This document shows positions 21,167-31,395 of a stretch of 64,000 nucleotides of DNA, one piece after another (the stretch's first letter is position 1; the number at the start of each line of letters is the position of its first letter). Source of the stretch: Trichomonas tenax (Eukaryota > Parabasalia > Trichomonadida > Trichomonadidae); assembly GCA_023091735.1 (NCBI GenBank), contig JALKBU010000117.1:1-64000 (forward strand), written 5' to 3'. Position numbers and translations under genes: made by a program. The notes beneath the pieces are model-generated. The model worked only from the letters and a program-made list of their open reading frames with translations, was not told the DNA's origin and made no database searches.

Positions 21167-22171
21167 ATGTTGTCTAAAATTCTTTTAATCGAAGAAAAAA
21201 CCGGAACAATCAACGATGAAATGGTCCGCGACTTCGCAAACCAGGGAATTCAGACGATAGATCCAAGAATTAGGTACTATTTATGGCAAATCTTGCTTAG
21301 ACTACTCCCAAACGACCGATCTAAGTGGGAAACGACTATAAAAACGCGAAATGAGCAGTATTTCAAGTGGGTTCAGATATATTTTGCGGGAATTAACTGG
21401 CTCGAAAAAGATTTTTCTAGTGATAAAACTGTGAAAGATTTTGGACTCCAAAAAGACGCAATTATGACTCAGATCTACGGTGACATCATCAGGATGCCGG
21501 ATAAGAGCTTCCTTAATGGTGGTTTGGCGCGTAATGACGAAGAAGTTTCGAATTATGCGAAAAGAATGGAAAGAATCTTGTACATTTTCTCAAACCTCAA
21601 CTCTGCTTATTCATACACACAAGGATTTAACGAAATTTTATTGCCTTTGTATGAGATCGTTGTTCACGCCAACAGAATGATGGGCGAAAGTGACAACCTA
21701 TCTGAGAGCATGGCATTCTTCCTATTTCAAAACTTAGTTACCGGAACCGGTCTCGGAGATTTGTTTACTATGGAACAAGACTTCGAATCTGTCAATGGAA
21801 GGTTCAAAATTATCAACAAAATGATATATTACTATGACAAAGACCTTTACACATTATTCACATCCCAAGAAGTTGATCCACTTCAATTTGCATTTCCATG
21901 GGTAACGCTTTTGTTCACGCCAATCTACACTGGCGATACTCTATACCATATATGGGATAAGTTTTTACTCAAAAAGGTGAATATATTGGAATTTGCAATG
22001 GCAATGGCTGCAGCACATCTTATTGAGTGCAAGCCACACCTCATTGGAAAAAATTTCGTCGAAATCATGGACTATTTGCAGAATATTCAGCCATTAGATG
22101 CTACAACAGTTGTCGTCAGAGCTGAAGATGTCTGGACACAATACTACTATTCCTCCAAGATGAACAAGTAA
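21167..22171 (+). CDS. TBC-domain Rab GTPase-activating protein
   Basis: A 334-aa protein that is almost entirely a TBC domain, like the short TBC1D13-type members. The N-terminal motif is IDPRIRYYLWQILLRLLP (RxxxWxxLL type). The catalytic arginine finger lies in YGDIIRM with Arg109, and the glutamine finger in YTQGFNEI with Gln152. The third signature (LQFAFPWVTLLFT, then LYHIWDKFLL) is in place. Both fingers being present predicts active GTP hydrolysis stimulation on a Rab. Together with the VPS9 candidate at 13.0 kb it suggests membrane traffic genes are frequent here, although they are not linked as a unit. Confidence 0.93.
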   Translation: MLSKILLIEEKTGTINDEMVRDFANQGIQTIDPRIRYYLWQILLRLLPNDRSKWETTIKTRNEQYFKWVQIYFAGINWLEKDFSSDKTVKDFGLQKDAIMTQIYGDIIRMPDKSFLNGGLARNDEEVSNYAKRMERILYIFSNLNSAYSYTQGFNEILLPLYEIVVHANRMMGESDNLSESMAFFLFQNLVTGTGLGDLFTMEQDFESVNGRFKIINKMIYYYDKDLYTLFTSQEVDPLQFAFPWVTLLFTPIYTGDTLYHIWDKFLLKKVNILEFAMAMAAAHLIECKPHLIGKNFVEIMDYLQNIQPLDATTVVVRAEDVWTQYYYSSKMNK

Positions 22172-22770
22172 CGCTGTGTCAAATGCTTTATGTTTTATAT
22201 TTATATTATCCAATAATTATATATTTCAACTGTTTAATGTATTATTCGTGTGATGCTACGAAAGCGTGTCAAGATGTTGAATATTTCTTCTGTTAAATAA
22301 AATCTTTTTTATATGATTATAAGAGAACAAATTCGATCAACAGCTATTATTCCATTCAATTAATTTCCACTCAAAATGATATAACGATACAAGCTAGATA
22401 ATCGATTACAAATTGATAAAATATCAAACAATAAAATCTTATCAACAAGACTTTTAACTTTGAATTTCATATAGAATATAGGAGTTTATTTTAAATATTG
22501 ATTTTCAGATATTATTAATATAAATCATGAATTTTGAAAAAAAAAATATGAATTATTTCCGATTACGGTTCGATATGTAATCAATTTATTAGAGGCTATA
22601 AATAAGCAAAAGGTTCTCAGGTCCCAAACAACAATTTCAATGTTGATTTTTAAAACAATAGAGAAAAAGATTCTAAATTTATTCCTTGTAATGGTACAAA
22701 CATGTTTAGTACGGCAAAATAAGCATAATAATTAACAACTAAAACCGAGAATAAAACAATACTTAAATAC
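22172..22770. other. Intergenic stretch without a supported gene
   Basis: About 600 bp of AT-rich DNA. A 63-codon minus-strand ORF (22650-22841) runs antisense into the next gene and has no features. Confidence 0.45.
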
Positions 22771-23278
22771 TTAATCAAAGTCCTTATTGAGCAAAGTTTT
22801 TGGTGTGCTTTGACCATTCCTCCTTGCGAAGTCCTCGACACTGAAAGAACGCTTCGGTAACTTGATCAATGATGCAGGAGATACAACTTTTTGATCTTCG
22901 ATGATGTTTGTTGCTGTGTGCTCTCTCTGGAGAGGTATTCGGTGCTCTGTTGTAACAGAAAGTGCGCGCCCAACTCTGATGTTCTTCTTGTGAGAGGGAG
23001 TGTAACTTACTGGGCAAATCATCGAAGATCTCACTGTTGGAATGGAGAACTGCTTGACACCGGAGTTACCATTGATTGTTGGCATCGGTGGTTCGTGCTG
23101 TGCTGGAATATTTTGTGGCTGCGCTTTTTGAGGCTTGGACGTTGAAAGTTTTGATGTTACCTTCTGGCTATCTGTTGTATTTGTGCTGTTGTTGGCATCA
23201 TTGTTAGGAATATCTTGAAGAATTTATGGCGCTAGTTTTTCTGATACGATATTGTTCAAGTGTCCGAAATGCATTCAT
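22771..23278 (-). pseudogene. Small basic Ser/Pro-rich protein, frameshifted
   Basis: The ORF 23085-22771 has no upstream ATG of its own, yet its frame is open back to about 23226 with coding-like sequence (Asn/Thr/Ser-rich, then KPQKAQPQNIPAQ). A start is found one frame over: ATG 23278 opens MNAFRTLEQYRIRKTSAINS, which runs into a stop where the downstream frame takes over near 23225-23235. One base gained or lost would join them into a protein of about 168 aa. Product unknown: basic, likely disordered, ending SVEDFARRNGQSTPKTLLNK. It may be an intact gene with an assembly error. Confidence 0.45.
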
Positions 23279-24139
23279 TGAAATTTTTGAATCGCAATTT
23301 TTGAGGCTGTAATATCATATTTTGGTGACATTTTTACCAAAATTTTGAGATTAACTGAAATTTTTTGTTACGAATATATGTTAATAGGTAGTAAAATAGC
23401 AGATACTATCATTTTGACATTTTTCACAAAAAAAATTGTGAAATAACGGTGTAATTATTTCGTTCTATTTTGACAGCTGTAAAAATCTATGATGTTTTTA
23501 TGCGCGCCTCAGGAAATTTTCAATGAATGAATGTTTATAATCAAAAGCATTGACCAACTATATTTTTGATTATCAAAAGTTTTGTTCCCCCCTCATTTAT
23601 AATTTCAGGCCCTATTAACCTCCCTTTTTGTTTACGGGCATTCAAAGTTACGAGAATTGTTTCGATTTATTCCTTTTCATGTTGTGGACCTTTTGTGAAA
23701 CAATAAACTTTCACTTTTCATGAAACTGGCATTGTAAAGTAAAAATGGCAGAATATTAATGACAGAACCTTAATTTTAAATATTATTTGTAAAGTTTCAA
23801 TGTCAAACTTTGGCATTGTAAAACATTGAAAGTCAGAACCTTAATGGCTCAATTAATTTTTTAGATTCTGGAGAATTTTTATTTTTGTATTGATAGACTT
23901 AGTTCACTTGAAGTTAGGTCTTCGCTAATTTATAGCTGCAGATGTTAAAAGATTTGATGATACTCAGATAAAATAATATCACAATGGCGAATAAGTGGTA
24001 TGAATTGATTATAACAATGTGAACATCTAGATTTGTTCTGCAGTGAACTGGACTTCGTTGAATTACTAAATGAAAACCACATGAACCAGTTGCTGAAAAT
24101 TGACTTCCATTCTCAGATATTTCATTCACGTTGACTGAA
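23279..24139. repeat. Intergenic stretch with imperfect direct repeats
   Basis: No gene seen. GGCATTGTAAA occurs at 23728-23738 and 23812-23822, and CAGAACCTTAAT at 23763-23774 and 23834-23845, in the same order, so the 23728-23845 segment looks like a diverged tandem duplication of about 75-85 bp. The first unit resembles the recurring TGNCATGTAAA element. Confidence 0.4.
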
Positions 24140-25069
24140 ATAGACAGATTCTCAAAGATGAAAACTTTGCTGGTGTTCCAAATCCTGATGCTATAAATTT
24201 ACTTGTTGAGAGAAACAGCGAAAAAGCAAGGATTTTCACCATTGGAATTGGAGAAGCAAATCCAGAAGTGATTAAGGATATAGCTATGAAATCATTTGCA
24301 AAATACGCACTTGTTTCAAAAACATCAAAAATCACTGAAACAATGATCGAAATTATTCGTTCCACAAAATCTCATTCGCTTAAGAATGTAACTATTGATG
24401 GAGAAGATCTTAGTGAAGTGTTATCGAAACATTCAGGGACATATTTTTGCAAATTGCGGAATTCATTTTGTCGTATCTTGTAAGAAAAAGACTAACAACA
24501 TCATCGTTTCTGGTCAAATATTAAATGAAGATTTTGATTTTATTGTTCCGGTTACAAAGTTAGGACAGATTGATGAAAAATGTTTATCAACATTAGATGC
24601 TTATAATGAATGTAATTTAATTGAAATTTTATATCATATAACGAAAGATGAAAAATGTAAAAAGTTAATCATCAAAAAATCATTGGAAGGAAACTTTTTA
24701 ACGGAGTTAACATCTTTTGTTGGAATAGATTTTATCCCTGATGTTAAGTTTCGGGAATATTGCGTGAGATATTGCGAAACTAGGCCTGAAGGAAACGAAA
24801 TACAAATCTATAATTTTTATGATATCATTCAATGTCAGAATGCAGATGGTTCATGGAGTTCATTCTTTGGTAACGAGAAAGAAATTTGTCAAAACTATGG
24901 AAAAGAAATATGCGCAACGATGATGGCAATTGTGTATATCAAGAAATATCATAAATCTAAAATGAAAAAGGCAATACTTATCATCGAAAAAGCAATAGAA
25001 TATTTGAAATCTCATGATCAATCTGTTGATTGGAATTCCATTATAATAAAACCTGAATTAATTTTTTAG
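24140..25069 (+). pseudogene. VIT/VWA-domain protein, truncated and frameshifted
   Basis: The open frame from about 24153 matches the C-terminal half of a von Willebrand factor A domain as found in VIT-VWA (inter-alpha-trypsin-inhibitor heavy chain-like) proteins: a PDAINLLVERNSEKARIFTI segment, then GIGEANPEVIKDIA. It lacks the N-terminal VIT domain, the MIDAS DxSxS motif and any start codon. A frameshift at a T5 run near 24440-24446 moves the frame from SGTYF to ANCGIHFVVS, after which it stays open to 25069 with a helical C-terminal domain containing NADGSWSSFFGNE. Such proteins are multi-copy in trichomonads. This is a 5'-truncated dead copy. Confidence 0.7.
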
Positions 25070-25508
25070 AACATTTGCGAACTGCTCCAAACTTTTTTTC
25101 CACTTATTGTGAATTCATAAACAAAAAAAATGCAAACTTCTTTTCATTTTCATCGCAAACAGCAACAAGAACCCTTTTTATTCTTGGAAGCTTCTGCGTC
25201 ACCTTCACGCGAAGAAATGATCTACGCTCAAGAGAAAAATGGAACGAATGAAGTTGATTTAATTTGATATTTTAATGTGCTATTCTACTATTTGAATAAG
25301 TGAATCAAGAATTATAAATACTGCTATATATGTATGCAAATAAATTATCTCCAAGAAGTTTCCTATATTGATATATATTTAATTTTTGTCTATAATGAAT
25401 TTAAAAAATAAATAAATAGGATGTCGATAAACAGTCTGAAGCGAAAGACATTTCTTTGTGTTGCTAACAATAAATACTTTATTCATTAATATATATTTAA
25501 AGATTAGA
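25070..25508. other. Intergenic stretch without a supported gene
   Basis: About 440 bp, AT-rich, between convergent 3' ends. Nothing recognised. Confidence 0.5.
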
Positions 25509-26234
25509 TTATTTTTTCAAGGACAATTTAATTCCAAGCTTTGGTGCTTGAGGCTGTGAAAGATCTACCTTAGGCGCTTCGCCGCTGTCGTTTGCTGGCT
25601 TTGTTGGCAAAGAGAAGTTCTTAACACCAAGAGCAAGTCCTTTTCCGAGAGCATTTCCACCTGTAGCAGCTGCTGCTGGTTTAGCTGTCGCTTCTTCAGC
25701 CATTTTGGCTGATTTATCTGTTTCTTTGACTGTTGAATGAATAACTGTTGGAACAGTTGCTTCTTCGATCAAATGATGACGAGAAGCTGGTGAAAATGCC
25801 TTCCAGAAGCTGTTTGATGCCTCGTTTACCTGTGATGGTGAAGTATATTTCGTTGAAACTGTGTTTGACTTATTATTCATTGCTAAAGCGCGTTGATTGT
25901 TCACAAAAGAGGGTTCTGGAATGAACGAAGGTGCTATGTAGTGTGAAGATTCAACGAGTTTTGATTTTGGTGAAGATAAAATTTTTGTAAATGTCGAAGG
26001 AGCGAAAGTTGAGGATTTGTATGTGGGAATATATGATGACTTTTCTTCATACTCTTCAATCTGTTTCTCAATTGTTATTGTTGGCTTTGATTTTGGTAAT
26101 TGAATTTTTGTTTTCGAAGGTGGCGTTAAAAATTTCTTCAGAGAGCATCTAATGTCTTGGAGGTACTGCGTCTGTATCAACGTGAGTGCCAAAACGATAA
26201 TTAATATCCAAACTAAGATAGAAACAGCATTCAT
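25509..26234 (-). CDS. Single-pass membrane protein with Ser/Pro/Ala-rich tail, unknown function
   Basis: A 241-aa protein. An N-terminal hydrophobic helix at about 5-22 (VSILVWILIIVLALTLIQ) has no cleavage site, so it is probably a signal anchor. A basic segment follows (SLKKFLTPPSKTK), then a disordered Ser/Thr/Pro region, then an Ala/Gly-rich part (AKPAAAATGGNALGKG) ending in Lys. Start ATG 26234 is the only one that includes the membrane helix. No family recognised. An organelle or nuclear-envelope tether is conceivable but is a guess. Confidence 0.7.
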   Translation of the reverse strand: MNAVSILVWILIIVLALTLIQTQYLQDIRCSLKKFLTPPSKTKIQLPKSKPTITIEKQIEEYEEKSSYIPTYKSSTFAPSTFTKILSSPKSKLVESSHYIAPSFIPEPSFVNNQRALAMNNKSNTVSTKYTSPSQVNEASNSFWKAFSPASRHHLIEEATVPTVIHSTVKETDKSAKMAEEATAKPAAAATGGNALGKGLALGVKNFSLPTKPANDSGEAPKVDLSQPQAPKLGIKLSLKK

Positions 26235-26267
26235 ATTTTTTAAGGTTCACAAGCCATATTCTAGCAT

Positions 26268-26278
26268 TTTACATGGCA
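26268..26278. promoter_or_regulatory. TTTACATGGCA element between divergent genes
   Basis: TTTACATGGCA sits 33 bp upstream of the minus-strand start at 26234 and about 90 bp upstream of ATG 26367 on plus, so it could serve either gene. A looser TGTCATAAACGTAAA follows. An Inr-like TCATTTTTG precedes ATG 26367. Confidence 0.4.
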
Positions 26279-26366
26279 TAATGTCATAAACGTAAAATCT
26301 TTTTTAAATCCTTATTCTGATATCTAATTGGGCCATTTTCAATTTAATTTAGTTCATTTTTGATGG

Positions 26367-27743
26367 ATGGATTACAAAGATGGTGAAAACAAAAGACAAA
26401 CTGTTAACATCGAAGAACAAACAACACACAGTGAACAGCTCGTCAATAAAAATAAAATAATAGAAGAAATACTCGAAGAAGAGAGACATTCAAATTGGGA
26501 GAAATTAATTTCGAACATTGAGATACTTTTATCGTTGCCAAAGAGAAAATATTACGCTCCAATATGCGATGAATGCAAAATTTATATACGTTTATCATCA
26601 TATTCTTCAATTTTAGAATTGCAAAAAGTAGTTCTTCAACTTATTGCAAAAATAATACAAGAATATCCTTCCACTGTTGAATGGTTTGTAGAATTTGGTG
26701 CTGTTCAGCTTTTTACTACATTTTTGCAGGATGAAAATCTTGTTTTAATTACAATTATGATATTTGCATTTCTCATTCATACAGATATTGGATTCAAAGC
26801 TTGTGTTGAACTGAGTATTTATCCAGAATTTCTTGCAATCGCTGAATATTATATTTGCAATCCACAATTTCCAAATTTTAGAGAATCAATACACGGATTA
26901 CTGCAAACATTCGAAGTTTTGTTAAGGAAAATTGATGAAATACCTGATGGTCCAAAAATTATTCTCAATTTAATCGATATATTCAAAAAAATATACGAAT
27001 TACATGTGCAAACAGTTATAAAATACTTTCCAATACTTTTAAATGTAATAAAAACGCACTTTGAAGATCCAATAGAAGTTTTCCAAGATACAAATTTAAT
27101 CGAATTAATAATCAATGCACCTTTGAATGTTCCAGTCGAGTATCAACCAGAAATGTTCCAATCATTAGAACTATTTACATCTATAGAATACACTGAATGG
27201 CAAAGGATTCTTCTACACTATGTTGATTTTAGAAAAATGATTGATTTTTTGAAATCATTAACGAACTTTGATGCGTACATATCATGTTTAAGATCGGCCG
27301 CGAATATAGCCGTATTTGATCCGGACTCGCTACACTTTATTGTAGAGAATTTAGAGTTCATGTCAATGCTGCTGGATCGCGAAAGTAATAAAGTTAAAGT
27401 CTACACTACGATGATTGTATTCACGTCCATTCGCAGTGGAAATCTTTTAGATTTGAACAAGTTATTTGGGTCTGATCTGCCCCTCAAATGTCTTCCGCTT
27501 GTTCAGCTAGCTAAGAAGCAAAGACTGCTATTCTTGATTGAGCAATTAAATAGAATTCTTCTTTTTATCAATTGTTATCCTGGAATTCAATACGCCGAAG
27601 AATTCAAAGAATTAGTTCCAGAGGAGTTAGAATCAATACAAGATGACCTCGCTACAAGCGAAGATCCTATGGATATGAAAATTATACTATTTATCACAAG
27701 TGTCTTGAATGATAATTATCCTGAAAGATATTTACCCAATTAA
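26367..27743 (+). CDS. ARM/HEAT-type helical protein, unknown function
   Basis: A 458-aa protein of amphipathic helices typical of armadillo-like folds, beginning after a short charged N-terminus (about 1-45) and running to the end. Repeated features are Leu/Ile-rich helices with Pro or Asn at turns. No catalytic motif, signal peptide or membrane segment. Proteins of this type are common in trichomonads and act as scaffolds; partner unknown. Start ATG 26367 follows the Inr-like TCATTTTTG directly (an ATG 4 bp earlier is out of frame). Confidence 0.75.
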   Translation: MDYKDGENKRQTVNIEEQTTHSEQLVNKNKIIEEILEEERHSNWEKLISNIEILLSLPKRKYYAPICDECKIYIRLSSYSSILELQKVVLQLIAKIIQEYPSTVEWFVEFGAVQLFTTFLQDENLVLITIMIFAFLIHTDIGFKACVELSIYPEFLAIAEYYICNPQFPNFRESIHGLLQTFEVLLRKIDEIPDGPKIILNLIDIFKKIYELHVQTVIKYFPILLNVIKTHFEDPIEVFQDTNLIELIINAPLNVPVEYQPEMFQSLELFTSIEYTEWQRILLHYVDFRKMIDFLKSLTNFDAYISCLRSAANIAVFDPDSLHFIVENLEFMSMLLDRESNKVKVYTTMIVFTSIRSGNLLDLNKLFGSDLPLKCLPLVQLAKKQRLLFLIEQLNRILLFINCYPGIQYAEEFKELVPEELESIQDDLATSEDPMDMKIILFITSVLNDNYPERYLPN

Positions 27744-28007
27744 ATATCTTTCTTCAAAAGTATATTGATTAATCATGAAATATTAAATAAAGAATATTAT
27801 ATATGCATATATAACCGCAGATAGAAATATATAGGGCTTTCAATGAGATATCATTACAAATTTTAACTTAACAAAATATGTCTAAACAAAGTGTTCAACT
27901 TTCAAAAGCAAGTTTTATTCTAATCTGCTTGAACAAATGCTTCCACGCATTGAGGGCATATCCATCATCAGTATATGGGAATTCTGTTTCTCATGTTGAG
28001 AAAAATT

Positions 28008-28155
28008 TGACATGTAAAGTGTATTATTGACGTGGAAAATGGATTAACGGAGCCGGTACGACATGTAAACTGGCGATAACTTTACAAAAAAATCTTTTAC
28101 ATCATGACATGTAAACTGTCATTTGTCGATTAACTTACGCAATATGACGTGTAAA
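28008..28155. promoter_or_regulatory. Cluster of four TGACATGTAAA elements
   Basis: TGACATGTAAA at 28008-28018, CGACATGTAAA at 28059-28069, TGACATGTAAA at 28105-28115 and TGACGTGTAAA at 28145-28155, all in one orientation within 150 bp. It is the densest group in the window and lies 115-262 bp upstream of ATG 28270. Confidence 0.6.
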
Positions 28156-28269
28156 AGTATGCTTTTTGCCGAAAAGTGGCAGCTCTTAAAATTTTGATGT
28201 AAAGCGTTGTTTCTAGCACATAGAAAAAATTCAATATGCTGTTTTAAAAAATAAGTTTAAAGCAGATCA

Positions 28270-28858
28270 ATGACCCGCATCTTAGTGCACGTGTCCAAAT
28301 CCAGCGTCACATCGACGCCTGGACGGGCGGCATACTCCGTGCAACCACGGAGCAGCTCTCTGAGATACATAATCAGAGGAAGAAGTCTTCCTGAGCCCGT
28401 TAGACAAGGCGGAGAGTTCGTTAGTCTTCCATCTACATTTGGAAACGCACTCAAATACAAAATATCACCGTGCACACAGCAGAAAGTCAGAGAAACATTG
28501 CCAGGACCAAATTACGATCCACCTGGTTTAGGAAAGACAGCACACGGAATCTCAATCAGCCGCCGTGCGCTCCCCATAAAGATCAATGATAATTCTAGAC
28601 CTGGGCAGAGCTCCATCTCCAATCATAATCGGAGCAAGAGGCAGCATGGAAATCACAGCGAACAGGAGTCCTGGATCAGCCGCTTACTGTCGGGACTACT
28701 CAATTACAAGGCACAGTACGAGAGAAACAATGATTGGACTCAGACACGATGTTGAGAAGAAACCAGAACCCCCAGGTTACGTTGACCTTGGCAACACTTT
28801 CAATGGCCCGAAGTTTACGATCAAAGGCAGAGATACATCTGATGCTATTCTTATCTAA
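28270..28858 (+). pseudogene. Sperm-tail PG-rich repeat (STPGR) protein, single frameshift
   Basis: ATG 28270 opens a frame with STPGR-type units: TPGRAAYSVQP then RYIIRGR, and LPGPNYDPPGLG then GISISRR. Near 28590-28610 the repeats switch frame: SPIIIGAR, SPGSAAYCRDYS then MIGLR, and PPGYVDLGNTFN then FTIKGR follow in frame 2 up to the stop at 28858. Both parts are clearly one protein of about 195 aa with a one-base frame change. STPGR proteins line microtubules in cilia and flagella. The region is noticeably GC-richer than its surroundings. Either a recent inactivation or a sequence error; the good repeat match on both sides favours an error or a very young lesion. Confidence 0.7.
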
Positions 28859-29545
28859 ACTTATATTAGCTGTTTGATTCATAATTACTAAATTCACACC
28901 CTGTATTTCATACTACTGCGATTTTCTCAGTAACCTTTCGAAAATATAAAAATTTGCATAAATTATATTTCCGTTAACAGTCATTAAAACTTCAGAACAA
29001 TCGATACATTTATGAGGCATTAAGAGTTCTAAATGCTGTTAAGTGTGTTAAAAAGATCATGAAATTAATTCATATTTTCAGCAATATTTTGAACTCATAA
29101 TTCCCCCAATTTCTATATAATTTGAAAGAAATGTTTTCTAATCAATCAAAGATTAACTTCAATTTTTTTGCTCAATAACATCACTTTCATTGATCTTTAT
29201 AGAAAAGATCATAAAGATTGAAAATATCGTCTATTCGCAAGCCATGACATTGAATCTGGTCCCTTCATATGCATGTCATCTCAAGAACGCATCATTTATA
29301 TTAAAGTTAGATTTGGTTGAATCAAATCTAAATATATAACATTAGTATTTATTTAACGTTCTATAATACTCTGTAGCTCGATGATGCATGAAACTTTCCT
29401 ATTTCGAAAAGTTCAAGGGTTGCCACTTATCGAAGGTTGGATCATAAATAATTTGGGATGTTTTTTCCAAGAAAATCATTCAGAATTTTAAAATATCCAT
29501 TATCTCCACATCGCGGGAAGTGATCAGGAACAGTTTTAATGTACT
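28859..29545. other. Intergenic stretch without a supported gene
   Basis: About 690 bp, AT-rich. No reading frames or repeats of note. Confidence 0.5.
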
Positions 29546-30805
29546 TCAGTTGCTGAAATTACAATTTAAAAGAAATGAAACATCTTTATCGACTTTCAAT
29601 ATTTCTTTAACAGGATTCATATCAAAGAGAACTGTCTCATTATCATTAATTGCTTCCTTTGGCCAACGCTGATGCTCAACCTCATAAACTTGATACCTTA
29701 GATATTTCATGTTGTATTTTATGTCAATTGGTCCTGTTGATGTTGAATATTGGTGTAAAACATTATTTTTAGAAAATGTGCACCAGATATTTAAAGTAAC
29801 GCTTCGACGAAATTGGCTCAATCATCGAAATCGTGTCCAAATATAAAGACACCAGTGCCTTTCTGCAATAAGAATATTCTAAACGCATTTGATCTTGATG
29901 ATGTGACATAAATTTTCGTAGATGCAAGGATCTTAATTGCCTGTGGCAGATCTGAGAGCGTTCCATCGCTTTCGAACTTCCAAAGGATCTCAGGAAATTG
30001 ATGCTTTGCAGCTTCAATAAATTCGTCTATATTTATGATATATCTTTCTCTTTTAGAAGCCCTATTTGTAACTGTTCCTCCATTAGGGATAATATGTGCG
30101 ATATTATATTGCTTGTATAATTGATCATGTATTTTAATAATGAAATGCATGTTTCCATTAACAAAATCAACATTTGAAGCAATATAAAGATTTCTCGCAA
30201 AGCATGGTTGAGATCCAACTGAACTTTGGCGAACCCATGGCAATCCAATTTCTCTTAATGTTTTACTAGCAAAGCCTTTATCAAATCCCCATTTAATAAA
30301 AACTTATTTTTTTGCAATTGATTCTGGCAAATATAATAATAATGCAAGAAGCGAATCAATTAAAAATGTCCCCAAGATGGAAAATGCTGCTTTCCAATAA
30401 TAACAAATTCATAAATATGACTCGAAACATGATAATAATCTGAAGGATTTGATTTGTGATTAAAATGAAAGTACACTTTTGAATTTTCAGTGAATATATC
30501 ATGATTGTTGAAATAAACATTCCTAAAATGATATATTTTGGTAATTTCACGAAATGCAGAAGATGCAAACCCGAAAATACTATATTCGAATTTTCCAGTG
30601 CCTCGTAGTATATTTGGTATAGGAGAGCTTGATATTCGTATATCATCTTATCGACTTCAACTCTTGGTCCATTTTCTGGATAAATGAAATTTTGGATATG
30701 TAGAGATTTCGCAGGTTCAACATAATCCAGCAGATTAATGTCAATAATCAGTCTTGGTGCTGGATCAAAAAAAATAGATATTGAAGGCATGAAATCGAAC
30801 AACAT
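29546..30805 (-). pseudogene. GT61/DUF563-type glycosyltransferase pseudogene
   Basis: Pieces in order on the minus strand make one gene. The N-terminal part (30805 down) runs to about 30575, where the frame shifts into FASSAFREITKIYHF. In the new frame a GT61-like core appears (FPSWGHFLIDSLLALLLYLP), interrupted by an in-frame TAA at an A7 run near 30306. The next segment has NRASKRERYIINIDEFIEAA and SRSNAFRIFLLQKGTGVF, matching the conserved NR-x5-R and GSxxxN-x10-GTGV regions of DUF563. A last shift near 29820 leads to a C-terminal tail ending at 29546. At least two frameshifts and one stop. Family named from motif pattern. Confidence 0.6.
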
Positions 30806-31290
30806 GTATGGTAGAAATAATGTATTCAACTCTGCAATACACAGTCAAAATGAAATTGGAGGACATGCTATAAAATATTCGACATTTTTTTAGAGTCAGA
30901 CATCAATTAAGTCTCCAGTTCCAAGTACTAAAATTTTAAGCTTGACTCTTCTACTCTAAAAGTCCAATCAAAAGATCTTAAAGTATATCTCTATGTATAC
31001 ATACTAACTATACTTTATACCACTGTTGTATGCACATCCAGAGAGCACCTGGATAGTGAGAACCAAAAATTGATGTTTTTTCAAAATTTTCATTTTTACC
31101 GAGAAAACATCATTAACTTGCAATTTGCTCACTGTCACATTATAGTATATAGGACATATATAATATATCCTAATATTATTGGACTCTGCTTTGTGAAGAT
31201 TAAGTTATAAGAAGCAGAATGTTCAAGTTTGAACAATTAATATCTCGTTAGTAGTATATGCTTGGGGGTTGGTTGACAGAATTTACATAT
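30806..31290. other. Intergenic stretch without a supported gene
   Basis: About 485 bp. AT-rich, no gene. It leads into the TATATATAGTGGG repeats that open the virus-like block. Confidence 0.45.
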
Positions 31291-31395
31291 TATATATAGT
31301 GGGGGATAATACCCAATTATATATAGTGGGAAAAAAACTAAGTTAATTTTTTTATTATTTAATATTTTAATTAGTATAAAAGCAACTATATATAG
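31291..31395 (+). repeat. TATATATAGTGGG repeats before a virus-like ORF
   Basis: TATATATAGTGGG occurs at 31291-31303 and 31318-31330, and TATATATAG again at 31387-31395 immediately before ATG 31396. These may be promoter elements of the element-derived gene or remains of a terminal repeat. No copy was found at the far end of the block. Confidence 0.4.
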
